Origin: Saccharomyces paradoxus
Taxonomy: Eukaryota > Ascomycota > Saccharomycetes > Saccharomycetales > Saccharomycetaceae
DNA length: 64,000 bases
Assembly: GCF_002079055.1 (NCBI RefSeq)
Contig: NC_047490.1
Coordinates: forward strand, 1,364,001-1,428,000
Direction of reading: 5' to 3'
Within the stretch, counting starts at the first letter, position 1, and every line of letters begins with the position of its first letter. The translations under genes were made by a program, and so were the position numbers. Positions 1 to 10,248 of the stretch are shown here, in pieces. The notes below the pieces were generated by a model. That model did no database searches. It had not been told where the DNA came from and saw only the letters and a list, made by a program, of their open reading frames with translations.

Positions 1-279
1 TTCTTTACTTGTTACTATTCCTTTCGAATAACGAAAGTAAAAAAAAATACTCGAAAAATTACATGCAAAATATGTTGAAGAAGAACAAAAGGGTTTTGAG
101 TTCTGTTTACTAAAAAGTATATAGATAATTCTAGAGGTTATTGAGACATGTAGGATGCGTGTGCCACACCACCGCAGGTGGGTCATTCGGAAACTGTTCC
201 TGTTGCTGCAGCTTTTGCTGCACTTTCCGCTAGAACTTTTCCTGTCGGATAGGGAGACAAAATGAAAAAAGGCCTCGGA

Positions 280-954
280 CTAATTAACAGACCCTTCGCC
301 AAGAGTGCGGGCCTTAGTGTCTAGACGTCTCGCAGGGCCGTAGCCTTCCAGAAGACCTAGAAGAAGCCACTCGGGCACAAACTCGCCAGGAACACGGTAG
401 TACTTGAGTCTGGGGACGACAAAAATGAGCGTTTCCAGGGCGTGAGTCAGGAACTCAGCAACAATGATGATTTGCAGCACACGATCACTGTCCAGCCACT
501 TCTTTAAGGTGGAGCCCAAAGGATTCGGGACCAGGAAGAAGACAGCGTGTAGGGCGGGACGATAGAGGTAGCACAATGGCGGTAGTGCCACACCTACCAG
601 GATCAACAAGTCAACTAGAGTGCAGGGGTACTCAACAGTGTCGATCTGAATGGGGGACAGCTTCCTCTTCTCCGCAGCGATGCGGAACATCCGGTTGAAG
701 ATTTGCTTGATTCCGGTAGCAGTGCGGGTATCATTGCCCGTGTCATTATCAATAAAGTAGATAATTTTCTCGATGTTCTGGCCCGTTTCTGTGTGAAGAA
801 ACTTGAGTGTAAACGTGGACGTCTGCGTGTCAATCTCCGTCAGCCTGACATGCTTGACGGCCTTCGTGATAGGAACGTGGCCAAAAACGGCAAGGCAATC
901 CTCCAGTCCCAGCTTGTGCGTATCGTTGATGCTTACAATTAAGGAATCCCACAT
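280..954 (-). CDS. YDR476C: Uncharacterised ER membrane protein, YDR476C orthologue
   Basis: This 224-residue protein begins MWDSLIVSIN. An open frame continues upstream to 1113 but has no earlier ATG that fits the family, so I start at the ATG ending at 954. The N-terminal two thirds is soluble-looking. The C-terminal part has hydrophobic stretches (around residues 113-143 and 160-185) that look like two or three membrane spans. The length and sequence match S. cerevisiae YDR476C, whose GFP fusion is reported in the ER and whose function is unknown. I recognise no catalytic motif. Its promoter side faces the long gap before SNF1. Identification is confident by synteny; function is not assigned. 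Confidence 0.92.
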   Translation of the reverse strand: MWDSLIVSINDTHKLGLEDCLAVFGHVPITKAVKHVRLTEIDTQTSTFTLKFLHTETGQNIEKIIYFIDNDTGNDTRTATGIKQIFNRMFRIAAEKRKLSPIQIDTVEYPCTLVDLLILVGVALPPLCYLYRPALHAVFFLVPNPLGSTLKKWLDSDRVLQIIIVAEFLTHALETLIFVVPRLKYYRVPGEFVPEWLLLGLLEGYGPARRLDTKARTLGEGSVN

Positions 955-2177
955 ACTTATGTATACCAGTGTACTTGCTTGAGTCCATAGGACGCACACT
1001 CTTGCCGATATAAGCCTCCACTCTTTATATAGGCCATGTTCAAATAGGTGTGCACTTTGTCGCAAAGAGTAATTATAAACGAACAGCGTACTCCGACTAC
1101 ATGACAAGACCAAAAAAGTTCAAGACAGCGCAAGAAACAGCTGAACATAAGCTGCTCACCAGCTTTACCTTTGCAACTAAACGCTACCGACGGTTCACAC
1201 CACCGCGGTTGTAGCTAAGCATTGTCGCCTTTAAGAAGCCGCAAGCTAGCTCTTCTTTCGGGTTGTCCTCCGTATAGCAATCACTATCTACTGCAATCCG
1301 CTAGAATTGTGTCCGCGGCTTTTGTCTAGAGGGCAAATCACGACAAGAAGAGACGGTTCCGTAGTAAAGGTGTCTGTAGTGGATTCTTTTTCTTGGAGGC
1401 CATAGTAGTTCATGGCCACTTCTGCATTGCAAAAAACGCTGGTGACAACCAATTCAACGATCTCTTTTTTTGCGAAAAGCCTAAGCAAAACTTTTCTGTA
1501 CGATCAGGTACGGTTATAAACCGTACAATAGTTTGCCAATCATGTCTTGCTTCTTTCGAATGACTAGAAACCGGAACCGTAGTGGACTGCTATGTCTTTT
1601 GGTGGTATATTTTAACTTTCCATTTTACAGGCTGTAATATCCCTGTGTAAGACAAGTAATTTCACAAGACAGGAATCACATAGCAGCGTGGATGCAAAAA
1701 GATAGGTTAGATCCGGCACTCATATCCAGATTTACTCAACTTTAGACGTTTGTAGTCCTTATAGGTCCGTATTAAAAATATATGGTGTGGTTACCCTCGG
1801 CATTTTTCCTCGTAGCGGAAGGGGATGGAAATTTTTAACGTAAAAGAAAGTTAATAAGCGGTGTGCCATAATAACATGCAGTACTAGATGGCCAAGACAC
1901 AGCTTTCGGCTCAGTACTGTAGGCTTGTTACCGGAACGTTCATTTCACGAAATATTCTTTTTTTCCATTTGCTCTTACTGCGCATTCGTGCCCAAACAGT
2001 CACTTAGGAATCATAACGATAAACAATAGATTGGAGCTTGAAAAAAAAAAAAAGCAGGTCAATAAAATCGTTTGAGTGTCATCGAATTTTCATAATATAT
2101 ACAGGTTGGTTCGATCATAGCAAGAGAAGTAGAAGTTTTTTTCATACACTTTGCCGTACTCCTTTAGTAAAGCCAAC
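955..2177. other. Long intergenic region between YDR476C and SNF1
   Basis: These 1.2 kb are the divergent promoter region of YDR476C (minus) and SNF1 (plus). I see no long ORF, tRNA box or LTR ends. There is an A-tract at about 2040-2053 and a T-run at about 2137-2142 just upstream of SNF1, as is common in nucleosome-depleted yeast promoters. Short ORFs here (for example 1288-1488 on the minus strand) have no recognisable content. S288C, as I recall it, has a gap of similar size here. Confidence 0.7.
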
Positions 2178-4079
2178 ATGAGTAGTAACAACAACACCAA
2201 TACAGCGCCTACAAATGCAAATTCTAACCACCATCACCACCATCACCATCATCACCACCACCATCACGGTCATGGCGGAAGCAGCTCTACCCTAAACAAC
2301 CCTAAATCGTCCTTAGCGGATGGTGCGCATATCGGGAATTACCAAATCGTCAAAACCTTGGGTGAGGGCTCCTTTGGTAAAGTTAAACTGGCATACCATA
2401 CGACTACGGGCCAAAAAGTTGCTCTTAAAATCATCAATAAGAAGGTTTTGGCGAAGAGTGATATGCAGGGCAGAATTGAAAGAGAAATTTCTTATCTAAG
2501 ACTTTTAAGACACCCCCATATCATTAAGCTATATGACGTTATCAAATCCAAGGACGAAATCATTATGGTCATCGAGTACGCCGGGAACGAATTGTTCGAC
2601 TATATTGTTCAAAGAGACAAAATGAGTGAGCAAGAGGCAAGAAGATTTTTCCAACAGATCATCAGTGCGGTCGAGTACTGCCATAGGCACAAAATTGTGC
2701 ATAGAGATCTTAAGCCTGAAAACTTATTACTAGATGAACATCTGAATGTCAAGATTGCCGATTTTGGTTTGTCAAACATTATGACCGATGGTAATTTCTT
2801 AAAGACTTCTTGTGGTTCTCCTAATTATGCGGCTCCTGAAGTTATTAGCGGTAAGCTGTACGCAGGCCCAGAAGTGGACGTGTGGTCTTGTGGGGTCATC
2901 CTTTACGTCATGCTTTGTCGTCGTCTACCGTTTGACGATGAAAGCATTCCAGTGCTTTTCAAGAACATTAGCAACGGTGTTTACACCCTGCCCAAATTCT
3001 TATCACCTGGGGCTGCCGGGTTAATCAAGAGAATGTTGATCGTTAATCCATTGAACAGAATAAGCATCCATGAAATTATGCAAGACGATTGGTTTAAAGT
3101 TGATCTACCAGAATATCTACTTCCACCAGATCTGAAACCACACCCAGAAGAGGAAAATAAAAATAATGAATCAAAAAAGGATGGCAGCGGCCCAGATAAC
3201 GATGAAATTGATGACGGCCTCGTCAATATCTTATCATCGACTATGGGTTACGAAAAGGACGAGATTTATGAGTCCTTAGAATCATCAGAAGACACTCCAG
3301 CATTTAACGAAATTAGAGACGCGTACATGTTGATTAAGGAAAACAAGTCTTTGATCAAGGATATGAAGGCAAACAAAAGCGTCAGTGATGACCTGGATAC
3401 TTTCCTGTCTCAGTCGCCTCCAACTTTTCAGCAACAAAACCAATCTCATCAAAAAAATCAAGTAGATCATGAAACTGCTAAGCAACACGCAAGAAGGATG
3501 GCAAGTGCTACCACTCAACAAAGAACATATCACCAATCACCCTACATGGATCAGTATAAAGAAGAAGATTCCACAGTTTCCATTTTACCTACATCTTTAC
3601 CTCAGATTCACAGAGCTAATATGTTGGCACAAGGTTCACCAGCCGCGTCCAAAATATCTCCACTAGTAACAAAAAAATCTAAAACGAGATGGCATTTTGG
3701 TATACGATCTCGCTCGTACCCATTAGACGTTATGGGTGAGATTTATATTGCCTTGAAAAATCTGGGTGCTGAATGGGCCAAACCTTCTGAAGAAGATTTA
3801 TGGACTATCAAATTGAGGTGGAAATATGACAATGGAAATAAGACCAGTACAAATGAAAAAATTCCTGATTTAATGAAAATGGTAATTCAATTATTCCAAA
3901 TTGAAACCAATAATTATTTGGTGGATTTCAAATTTGACGGTTGGGAAAGTAGTTATGGTGATGATACTACCGTTTCTAATATTTCTGAAGATGAAATGAG
4001 TACTTTTTCAGCCTACCCATTCTTACATTTAACTACAAAGCTAATTATGGAATTAGCCGTCAACAGTCAAAGCAATTAA
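2178..4079 (+). CDS. SNF1: SNF1, AMP-activated protein kinase catalytic subunit
   Basis: The catalytic alpha subunit of the SNF1/AMPK complex phosphorylates Mig1 and others to switch on glucose-repressed genes. The 633-residue length equals S. cerevisiae Snf1. In order: an N-terminal tract of 13 histidines (residues 18-30), a kinase domain (about 55-306) with glycine loop LGEGSFGKV, catalytic HRDLKPEN, DFG and the activation loop KTSCGSPNYAAPE holding the Thr210-type site, a UBA-like autoinhibitory region (about 345-395), and a C-terminal region (about 515-633) that binds the beta and gamma subunits. The open frame begins at a TTG at 2151; the first ATG, at 2178, is the family start. All catalytic residues are intact. 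Confidence 0.99.
   Translation: MSSNNNTNTAPTNANSNHHHHHHHHHHHHHGHGGSSSTLNNPKSSLADGAHIGNYQIVKTLGEGSFGKVKLAYHTTTGQKVALKIINKKVLAKSDMQGRIEREISYLRLLRHPHIIKLYDVIKSKDEIIMVIEYAGNELFDYIVQRDKMSEQEARRFFQQIISAVEYCHRHKIVHRDLKPENLLLDEHLNVKIADFGLSNIMTDGNFLKTSCGSPNYAAPEVISGKLYAGPEVDVWSCGVILYVMLCRRLPFDDESIPVLFKNISNGVYTLPKFLSPGAAGLIKRMLIVNPLNRISIHEIMQDDWFKVDLPEYLLPPDLKPHPEEENKNNESKKDGSGPDNDEIDDGLVNILSSTMGYEKDEIYESLESSEDTPAFNEIRDAYMLIKENKSLIKDMKANKSVSDDLDTFLSQSPPTFQQQNQSHQKNQVDHETAKQHARRMASATTQQRTYHQSPYMDQYKEEDSTVSILPTSLPQIHRANMLAQGSPAASKISPLVTKKSKTRWHFGIRSRSYPLDVMGEIYIALKNLGAEWAKPSEEDLWTIKLRWKYDNGNKTSTNEKIPDLMKMVIQLFQIETNNYLVDFKFDGWESSYGDDTTVSNISEDEMSTFSAYPFLHLTTKLIMELAVNSQSN
2229..2267 (+). repeat. CAC/CAT trinucleotide repeat coding the Snf1 polyhistidine tract
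   Basis: Thirteen consecutive histidine codons, a mixture of CAC and CAT, code for Snf1 residues 18-30. A natural poly-His tract here is a known feature of Snf1. Mixed codons suggest the tract is kept at the protein level rather than being a recent slippage product. Confidence 0.95.
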
Positions 4080-4377
4080 TAGTTGAATATAAACGAACGA
4101 ATGGAGGTTGCCTTTTTTATATACCGTAACGTTATTTGCAACTCTTTATAATATCTCTTTGTATAAAGTAAACAAAGCCTTGAATAAATAAACCTGAACA
4201 TAATTTATTGATTGAAATGCTCTTTTATTGGCATCTATTTCTTCGGATAAAAAGCGAAATTTATATCCACGAGAAAATTGAAAATGCTATTCTATGTGAA
4301 AATAGAGATGAGGATAAATAGCAACTTTGTAACAAATATTGAACCTTAACAAACCGTACAGAAAAACAAAAACAAAC

Positions 4378-4977
4378 ATGAATAAAGAACAGGCAGGAAA
4401 ATACCAGGAGCGGAGCCTGCGACAGAAGTACAATTTGCTACATGTGTTACCAACATTGAATTCCAGAGCGTTATCGGGACTATACTATAAAAATTTTCAT
4501 AATTCCGTGAAACGATATCAAATCACACTGCCTGAACAACTAAGGAGTGGAAAGTTTTGTTCTCATTGTGGATGTGTTTATGTTCCTCATTTCAACGCAA
4601 AACTCCAGGTGACGACTAATGCCGAGCAAGACGATGACTCCGAAAAACTTGACGACGAGGGTATGAAAGAACCAAAAATATGTATCAAACTTAATTGCTT
4701 AAATTGTGAAAAGTCTACATTATTTGAGTGGAAATCTGAGCTGGTTGATCCAGCATTTGAACAAGATGCTAATTCTATGATCAACAGTACAAGCAGCAGG
4801 AAAACTTCGTACGCAGTAAAGAAGCCTCAAAAGGGTAAAATCAGTGGCGGTAAGGACAGATCCAAGAAGAGAAAGTTGAATTCGCTCACAAATCTCTTAT
4901 CGAAAAAAAATCAGGAAAAAAAATTGGAAAAGAAGAAAAGTTCATCAATGTCATTAGAAAGTTTTATGAAAAGTTGA
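4378..4977 (+). CDS. SNM1: SNM1, RNase MRP-specific protein subunit
   Basis: This subunit is specific to RNase MRP (not RNase P), the ribonucleoprotein that cuts pre-rRNA at site A3 and acts on the CLB2 mRNA. The protein is 199 residues (198 in S. cerevisiae). It shows a zinc-binding cysteine arrangement with Cys61, Cys64 and Cys66 in FCSHCGC and a second set at 102, 107 and 110 (CIKLNCLNC). An acidic linker lies between them, and the last 50 residues are Lys/Ser-rich. The start is the ATG at 4378; an upstream in-frame stretch has no better start. The stop lies only 41 bp from the convergent PEX29 stop. Confidence 0.97.
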   Translation: MNKEQAGKYQERSLRQKYNLLHVLPTLNSRALSGLYYKNFHNSVKRYQITLPEQLRSGKFCSHCGCVYVPHFNAKLQVTTNAEQDDDSEKLDDEGMKEPKICIKLNCLNCEKSTLFEWKSELVDPAFEQDANSMINSTSSRKTSYAVKKPQKGKISGGKDRSKKRKLNSLTNLLSKKNQEKKLEKKKSSSMSLESFMKS

Positions 4978-5018
4978 TTGTATCATCAGTGAACATATTT
5001 TATAACATAGTCACAAGT

Positions 5019-6683
5019 TTATATAGTTGCGTTGAGAGTGTCTGTGAGCTCTTCAATTGATGGATAAGATGCATCTGCATCTGCATTGTTTAGGTTAGGA
5101 ATAGTGTCGTTTATATTTTCATCATCATCGTTGTCATCATCACTACTGTGAGTTAGGCCGCCACTCATTGAACCCTTCGTCACACCATGTACACCTTGCC
5201 TATATGTTTCTTCTCTCAAGGGATTGATTACTTCTTCTTCGTCAGAGTTTGCAGAAATACCGGAATCTAGTTTCTTCCGAACGCAACTATTGGTCCACAT
5301 CCGCCTTCTATATGAGCCTCTTTGTCCGTCAAGATTGAGGTCATAAACCCATTTTGTCTCTGAATCTATCTCGACATACTGAATAAATTCGTCCTCCACC
5401 CATTCTTTTGGATCCAAATCAAGCACCCAGTGAGAACTTGCTTCCCATTCCCAATCCCTAGGTGGCTCAATTTCTTCTAATGATCTCACTGAATTTTCCT
5501 CAATGCGTCTCTGGTATATTCTCAAATTGGAGAAAAGAGAATAGTCGTCATCAGAAAATCCGATTGGGCGCCATTCTTTGTATTCAGGAAGATACTTTTG
5601 GATCTCAAAGATCATAACCAATCGGTGTTCCCTGGCCTCAATGAGCTTTAAATGCTGCAGGATCTTAGATTCCAGATTGGTACTTACAGTCAAAGTTTTT
5701 AATCTTGTCTCTTCTGAATTTAATTTGGTTAACAAATATTCACGGTTGAACGGATGCGAGGCAATAAAAAAACACCAACCGAGCAGTATCAATACGGGTC
5801 TGATTGGAATGAGCTGGATAAATTTATCCATATACAGAAAGTTTAACGTGGCTGTTATCAACAATACAATGAAATAAAACGACGAAATCGCCTCGTTGGT
5901 GAAGAACGCAAACTTTTGTAATATGAGTAAGGTAAAATCGTAAAATTTAACATATAACAGCATATGGTTTTGTAAATCCGTGAGGTTTAAAACAAATTCT
6001 TGGCTCAGTTCAGGAACAGGCTTAGGAATTTCAGGTCTCCGCAAAGGCGGTCCCTGCGCTGGTGTTTGATTATTATCTAAGTAGTGCGTCGGGTTTGGCT
6101 TATGAATGTAAAGGTACTGCGGGACCATTACGCAGAATAGTAAATAGAAAATAGGGAGAGAGGAAAGCATTTGGAAAGGTTTCAATATGATGAACGTGTA
6201 TAAGAACATGATAGATACTGTGTACGCTGGGTTAACCCAATTTAATATCTTTATAAGTTCATCCATAATCATGAATGGTACCCCTAGTCTCGAGTTCATC
6301 TGTATAAAATTCCTACTCGTGATTTGTACAGACAATTTAGGCCTCTCTTTACCAGCAACCATACGATGATGAATCGTATCAACTGCCGTCTTCGAAGATG
6401 GTGGTAAAGCCATCTTGATTATCTTTTCCACCAAAGTATCCGCCATCATCTTTTGGATGTTAGATGTCGAGGTAAAACCACCACCACTAGCTGATTGACC
6501 ACTGGAAGATGGCAGGCTACCACGCATAGAATCACCAGTTTTAGCACTACTAGATATACTGTCCTTCTTCGCTTGGCTTTTTCCGTCTATGCCACTTTGC
6601 ACTTTTTTCCCCTTGAGCGTTGACCTTGTTGTAGTACCAGCATTATAGGTGTCATTCCAGAAAAAATTTGTAACCGAGTCCAT
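5019..6683 (-). CDS. PEX29: PEX29, peroxisome/ER membrane peroxin of the Pex30 family
   Basis: A peroxin that controls peroxisome number and size and acts at ER regions where peroxisomes form. The 554 residues equal the S. cerevisiae length. The first 100 residues are Ser/Gly-rich. Hydrophobic segments follow at about 155-190 and 245-300. A dysferlin-type domain comes after them (about 365-465), rich in Trp and Arg, with the characteristic paired Trp clusters (DWEWEASSHWVLD) and a closing RRRMW. The C-terminus is acidic (DDDNDDDENIND). The start is an ATG at 6683. It is convergent with SNM1 and divergent from DIG2. Confidence 0.97.
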   Translation of the reverse strand: MDSVTNFFWNDTYNAGTTTRSTLKGKKVQSGIDGKSQAKKDSISSSAKTGDSMRGSLPSSSGQSASGGGFTSTSNIQKMMADTLVEKIIKMALPPSSKTAVDTIHHRMVAGKERPKLSVQITSRNFIQMNSRLGVPFMIMDELIKILNWVNPAYTVSIMFLYTFIILKPFQMLSSLPIFYLLFCVMVPQYLYIHKPNPTHYLDNNQTPAQGPPLRRPEIPKPVPELSQEFVLNLTDLQNHMLLYVKFYDFTLLILQKFAFFTNEAISSFYFIVLLITATLNFLYMDKFIQLIPIRPVLILLGWCFFIASHPFNREYLLTKLNSEETRLKTLTVSTNLESKILQHLKLIEAREHRLVMIFEIQKYLPEYKEWRPIGFSDDDYSLFSNLRIYQRRIEENSVRSLEEIEPPRDWEWEASSHWVLDLDPKEWVEDEFIQYVEIDSETKWVYDLNLDGQRGSYRRRMWTNSCVRKKLDSGISANSDEEEVINPLREETYRQGVHGVTKGSMSGGLTHSSDDDNDDDENINDTIPNLNNADADASYPSIEELTDTLNATI

Positions 6684-7205
6684 CTAGACGTGTACATACA
6701 GTAGGGAGCTGAATATCACTATCTATACAAAAAAATCTGTCATAGTTCCTGATCAGTAGTTAAAATACACACTATTCCTCGTTATTATTTCCCAAAATTA
6801 GATTAAGAGGAAGGGGTAACCCCGAGGTTGCCAACTTCACCGTAAAAGCATTACTAGACAATGAAACAATAACTAAAATATACTATTGGCTTCACAATAC
6901 TGCCGCAGTATTCGCTGCAACGCCATCTTAGGAGGTCACCAAATGATGCGGTATGATGATATCGGACATTAGAGCGTGTACATACAACAGATACATATAA
7001 AATTGTGATATGTCACAGCATTCATCACCCGGCGGACACGTCTATTAAATTATCAATAATTACATAATGAGCCAGATCAAATAAACAATAAACATATCGC
7101 CTTTCAATCTTGGCTCGTTAACCTCATTTTTCATTTATTTTGTTTGCAGTTGTGCTTATGTAGTATAGTGAATTTGCAGAAATATTCAAGCAAAGAGGGA
7201 AAATT
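6684..7205. other. Divergent promoter region PEX29/DIG2
   Basis: 522 bp without a gene. One TGAAACA motif (6862-6868) matches the Ste12 pheromone response element, which would fit DIG2 biology, but a single copy is weak evidence. A minimal ATG-TAG unit lies at 7158-7163 in the likely DIG2 leader. Confidence 0.6.
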
Positions 7206-8177
7206 ATGAGTAAACAAGAGCAAGAAGACCCACAGCAAGAACAAAGGCCAACCGTTCAGGAAAATGATCCCAGGAACTTGCAGCGACTAGGAATGCTGTT
7301 AGTGTCTCCAGGGCTGGATGAAGACAGATTGAGTGAGAAAATGATTTCGAAAATCAAAAAATCCAAGGATATTGAAAAAAATCAAAAACTACTGATATCT
7401 AGGCTGTCGCAAAAAGAGGAGGATCATGCTGGTAAGCCTCCTGCCATTACAATTTCTTCTGCAGAAAAAACTATACCTTTTAAACCTCCGAATCATTCTT
7501 TGAAGAGGAAAAGGGTACCTCCAGCGCTAAATTTTTCTGATATACGATCATCTTCTCATTTGCATGCATCTAAAAGTGCTCCACCAAACATAACGAGGTT
7601 CCCACAGCAGAAAAGTAGCCTTAGAGTCAGATATATGGGCAGGATGGCTCCTACGGCTCAGGATTATCATTCTCCGATAGCCAATTCATACATGGCACCA
7701 ACCTACCCTTATCCATATACTGGTCTGCCACCAGTACAATGCTACCCATATTCTTCAACGCCGACACATACCCACGCATACGAAGGCTATTGTTCCCCGA
7801 TGTATCCTAACCCCTTGTATAATAATGCTATAGGACCGGCCGATTACCAAGCAAAGCGTAAGAAGCTGGCAAGTAGGTCGCCACACTTGGACGATTTGGC
7901 TTCAAGAAAAAGAACCTCCCTCTCCAGACACCACGGCGGAGACGCAACCACAAGTAGGACTGATGGAGACACAGAATACCCTGTCCCAAAGCATTCATTA
8001 AGCGAGGGCGCTTCACTTAACGACGATCCCGATGATTACAACGACAAAGAAAGGAGCATTATCGGCGAAATCTCTCTATATGATGATGTTTTCAAATTTG
8101 AAGTTCGCAATAACAAAGATGATTATATGAAAGCGTGTGAAACTATCTGGAGTGAATGGAATAACTTGAAGAAATGA
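7206..8177 (+). CDS. DIG2: DIG2, MAPK-responsive inhibitor of Ste12
   Basis: A nuclear repressor that, with Dig1, holds Ste12 (and Tec1) inactive until Fus3/Kss1 phosphorylation in mating or filamentous growth. The 323 residues equal the S. cerevisiae length. The protein is mostly low-complexity, basic and Ser/Thr-rich, with a Tyr/Pro-rich middle (YPYPYTGLPP) and several Ser-Pro or Thr-Pro sites suited to MAPK. The C-terminal 45 residues (GEISLYDDVFKFEVRNN...) form the conserved block shared with Dig1. The start is the ATG at 7206. The stop is 179 bp from the convergent PHO8 stop. Confidence 0.97.
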   Translation: MSKQEQEDPQQEQRPTVQENDPRNLQRLGMLLVSPGLDEDRLSEKMISKIKKSKDIEKNQKLLISRLSQKEEDHAGKPPAITISSAEKTIPFKPPNHSLKRKRVPPALNFSDIRSSSHLHASKSAPPNITRFPQQKSSLRVRYMGRMAPTAQDYHSPIANSYMAPTYPYPYTGLPPVQCYPYSSTPTHTHAYEGYCSPMYPNPLYNNAIGPADYQAKRKKLASRSPHLDDLASRKRTSLSRHHGGDATTSRTDGDTEYPVPKHSLSEGASLNDDPDDYNDKERSIIGEISLYDDVFKFEVRNNKDDYMKACETIWSEWNNLKK

Positions 8178-8266
8178 CGAGTCCTTTTTTCTTTACGTTA
8201 TAGAATGCACTTAAATTTCGCCTGCACTGTAAAACGAAATGTGGTATCAGTATGTGCCATGCGGTT

Positions 8267-8300
8267 AATATATATACATACATATATATATATATATATT
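8267..8300. repeat. TA-rich microsatellite between DIG2 and PHO8 3' ends
   Basis: Runs of TA dinucleotides (tatatatacatacatatatatata) lie between the two convergent stop codons. AT-rich alternating sequence in this position is typical of yeast 3' end-forming signals (efficiency elements of TATATA type). Confidence 0.8.
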
Positions 8301-8356
8301 CAAGTAAATTATAACGTATTAAATAATATGTGAAAAAGCAAGGGAGCACGATAGCA

Positions 8357-10057
8357 TCACTTGGACAACTCGTGGTAGTATTCGTCATAATGAGATACTT
8401 CACTAGCTATTTCTGTAGCACCAAAATCTGACGCGTGTTTGGTGTCCCTAATCAAATCAGTGACTTCACCCAAGTTCAATTCTAAGTAGTTTTCTAAGAA
8501 CTGGCCAATTTCAGTATTTTCGTGGTTGCCTTGTAGATTGTTTAAGACGTATGACCATGTAGATTTCTTATTGGCGTATGCATATATGTTGACATCGACT
8601 GCACTGTGACCATGCGTAGTCCAGCCAATTTGTGCCCTAAACGACACCATGTCATTCAGCTTGTCTTGAATAGCATTCGCATCGTCGCCCAAATGAATTA
8701 ATGTCTCTAAATCGCTATCAGCGTAGTCGTAGATGCCCAAATCCTTTTCCAGGATCTCATGCTTGATGAAATTTTCTATCTTGCTGGTTGCGCCTTTATG
8801 CTCATGAACAAAATCTACCAGTTTCCTTTTCAAAAACTCACCTGAATGGGTGGCGTTGGCAAGTACTTGTGGATACCAAACATACTGAGGATAGCTAGCA
8901 GTGACTTGTCTTGAAGTGACTAAACCGCCCGTTTCATGGTCTGATGTAGAAACCAAGACGGTTTCAGTGTTGGAATCTTCAGCAAATTCTAAAACGTATT
9001 GAAATGCCTCATCGAATGCCAAAACCTCCCTCACCTGTGAAGCTGGGTCATTTTGGTGGCCAGCGTGATCAATCCTGGAGCCTTCCACCATTAGGAAAAA
9101 CCCATTAGAGTCTTTGTCCTCATTAGAAGCTTTTTCCAAGGCGTTCAAAGCCACAATGACTTGCTCCTTGAGGGAAGGATACTCCTTTTCATCTCTGTCA
9201 ATTTCAAAAGGGATATCGTTGTCTGCAAAGAGACCCAGTAGAGGTAAAGTAACGTTGTCACCGTGGCTTTTTAGCAAAAAATCAAAACTTTTACGGTCAC
9301 CCACGTACTGCCAGCCGTTAGATTTAGCCTCATCAATTAAATCTCTTCCATCTTTCCTAGAACCATGGTGGCCGTATGGAGAAACCTTCTCACCCTGAGG
9401 GTAAAAATGGCTTCTACCCCCACCCATTAGTAAGTCTACCGCTCTTCCTAAAGGATATTCACCCAACTGGTGTGTAGCGATAAGATCCTCTTGCCATCTG
9501 TAATCAACATGAGAGCTAAATGAAGCTGGAGTGGCATCTGTGATTCTTGTGGTTACCACAAGCCCAGTGAGATAACCTGCCAACTTAGCGGCCTCGAGCA
9601 CCGTACCACAAGGTTTGTGATGCGGATCAACACCGATGGCCCCATTATAGCTCTTTAATGCACATGCAAATGCGGTGGCGCCCGCAGCTGAGTCAGTGAC
9701 TAGTGAGTCCGAGGATCTGGTTCTGGAGGAACCGATAAAATGCTGGTCCAGTATTAAGATGTCATCTATAGGCAAATCGTGAACATGCTGATTGAACGAT
9801 CTTGCCATGGACAAAGACGCAGGTCCCATCCCATCCGTGACGAAGAATATGACATTCTTCCTCTTATGCGATGCGGAACGTAATGCAAAACTGCTTGGAA
9901 ATGCCAGTTGCACTAAAACCAGCAGCAAACCAATAAATACAACGGTGGATATAATTATCTTCGATCTTTTAGAGATCCGTTTCTTCTTTGGACGAGAGTT
10001 CGAGTTCGATCCAGGAACAAGACGTGTCTGTTCGCCTGGTAATGTGTGAGTCATCAT
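8357..10057 (-). CDS. PHO8: PHO8, vacuolar repressible alkaline phosphatase
   Basis: A zinc/magnesium alkaline phosphatase of the vacuole, delivered by the AP-3 route and activated when Pep4 removes a C-terminal propeptide. It is a type II membrane protein of 566 residues (as in S. cerevisiae): a basic cytosolic tail (1-33), one membrane span (about 34-53), then the lumenal enzyme. Metal ligand Asp75 is in VTDGMG, nucleophile Ser123 is in TDSAAGA, and further metal-site motifs are EGSRIDHAGH and SDHETGG. Two adjacent ATGs start the frame (MMTHTL); I use the first. Pho4-type E-boxes lie upstream at the spacing known for S. cerevisiae PHO8 (separate entries). Confidence 0.98.
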   Translation of the reverse strand: MMTHTLPGEQTRLVPGSNSNSRPKKKRISKRSKIIISTVVFIGLLLVLVQLAFPSSFALRSASHKRKNVIFFVTDGMGPASLSMARSFNQHVHDLPIDDILILDQHFIGSSRTRSSDSLVTDSAAGATAFACALKSYNGAIGVDPHHKPCGTVLEAAKLAGYLTGLVVTTRITDATPASFSSHVDYRWQEDLIATHQLGEYPLGRAVDLLMGGGRSHFYPQGEKVSPYGHHGSRKDGRDLIDEAKSNGWQYVGDRKSFDFLLKSHGDNVTLPLLGLFADNDIPFEIDRDEKEYPSLKEQVIVALNALEKASNEDKDSNGFFLMVEGSRIDHAGHQNDPASQVREVLAFDEAFQYVLEFAEDSNTETVLVSTSDHETGGLVTSRQVTASYPQYVWYPQVLANATHSGEFLKRKLVDFVHEHKGATSKIENFIKHEILEKDLGIYDYADSDLETLIHLGDDANAIQDKLNDMVSFRAQIGWTTHGHSAVDVNIYAYANKKSTWSYVLNNLQGNHENTEIGQFLENYLELNLGEVTDLIRDTKHASDFGATEIASEVSHYDEYYHELSK

Positions 10058-10248
10058 GCTGCTAATGCGCGTTAAAATAACTTCCCGTTGATGCTGATGT
10101 GTAAATGTTTATATAACTGTTTGCTGGTAAAGTAAAGTGTGGAGCAAGAAAAAAAATATATAAACGCTTATATACACTTCTCTCTTTATATACTAAAATG
10201 CCTCTACTTTTCCTCTACGCGCGAAGCTTATCGCTATCGTCGACGCTG

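Noticed and set aside
6862-6868. TGAAACA as a Ste12 element for DIG2
   Set aside because: Only one copy, while functional elements usually occur in pairs; kept as a remark only.
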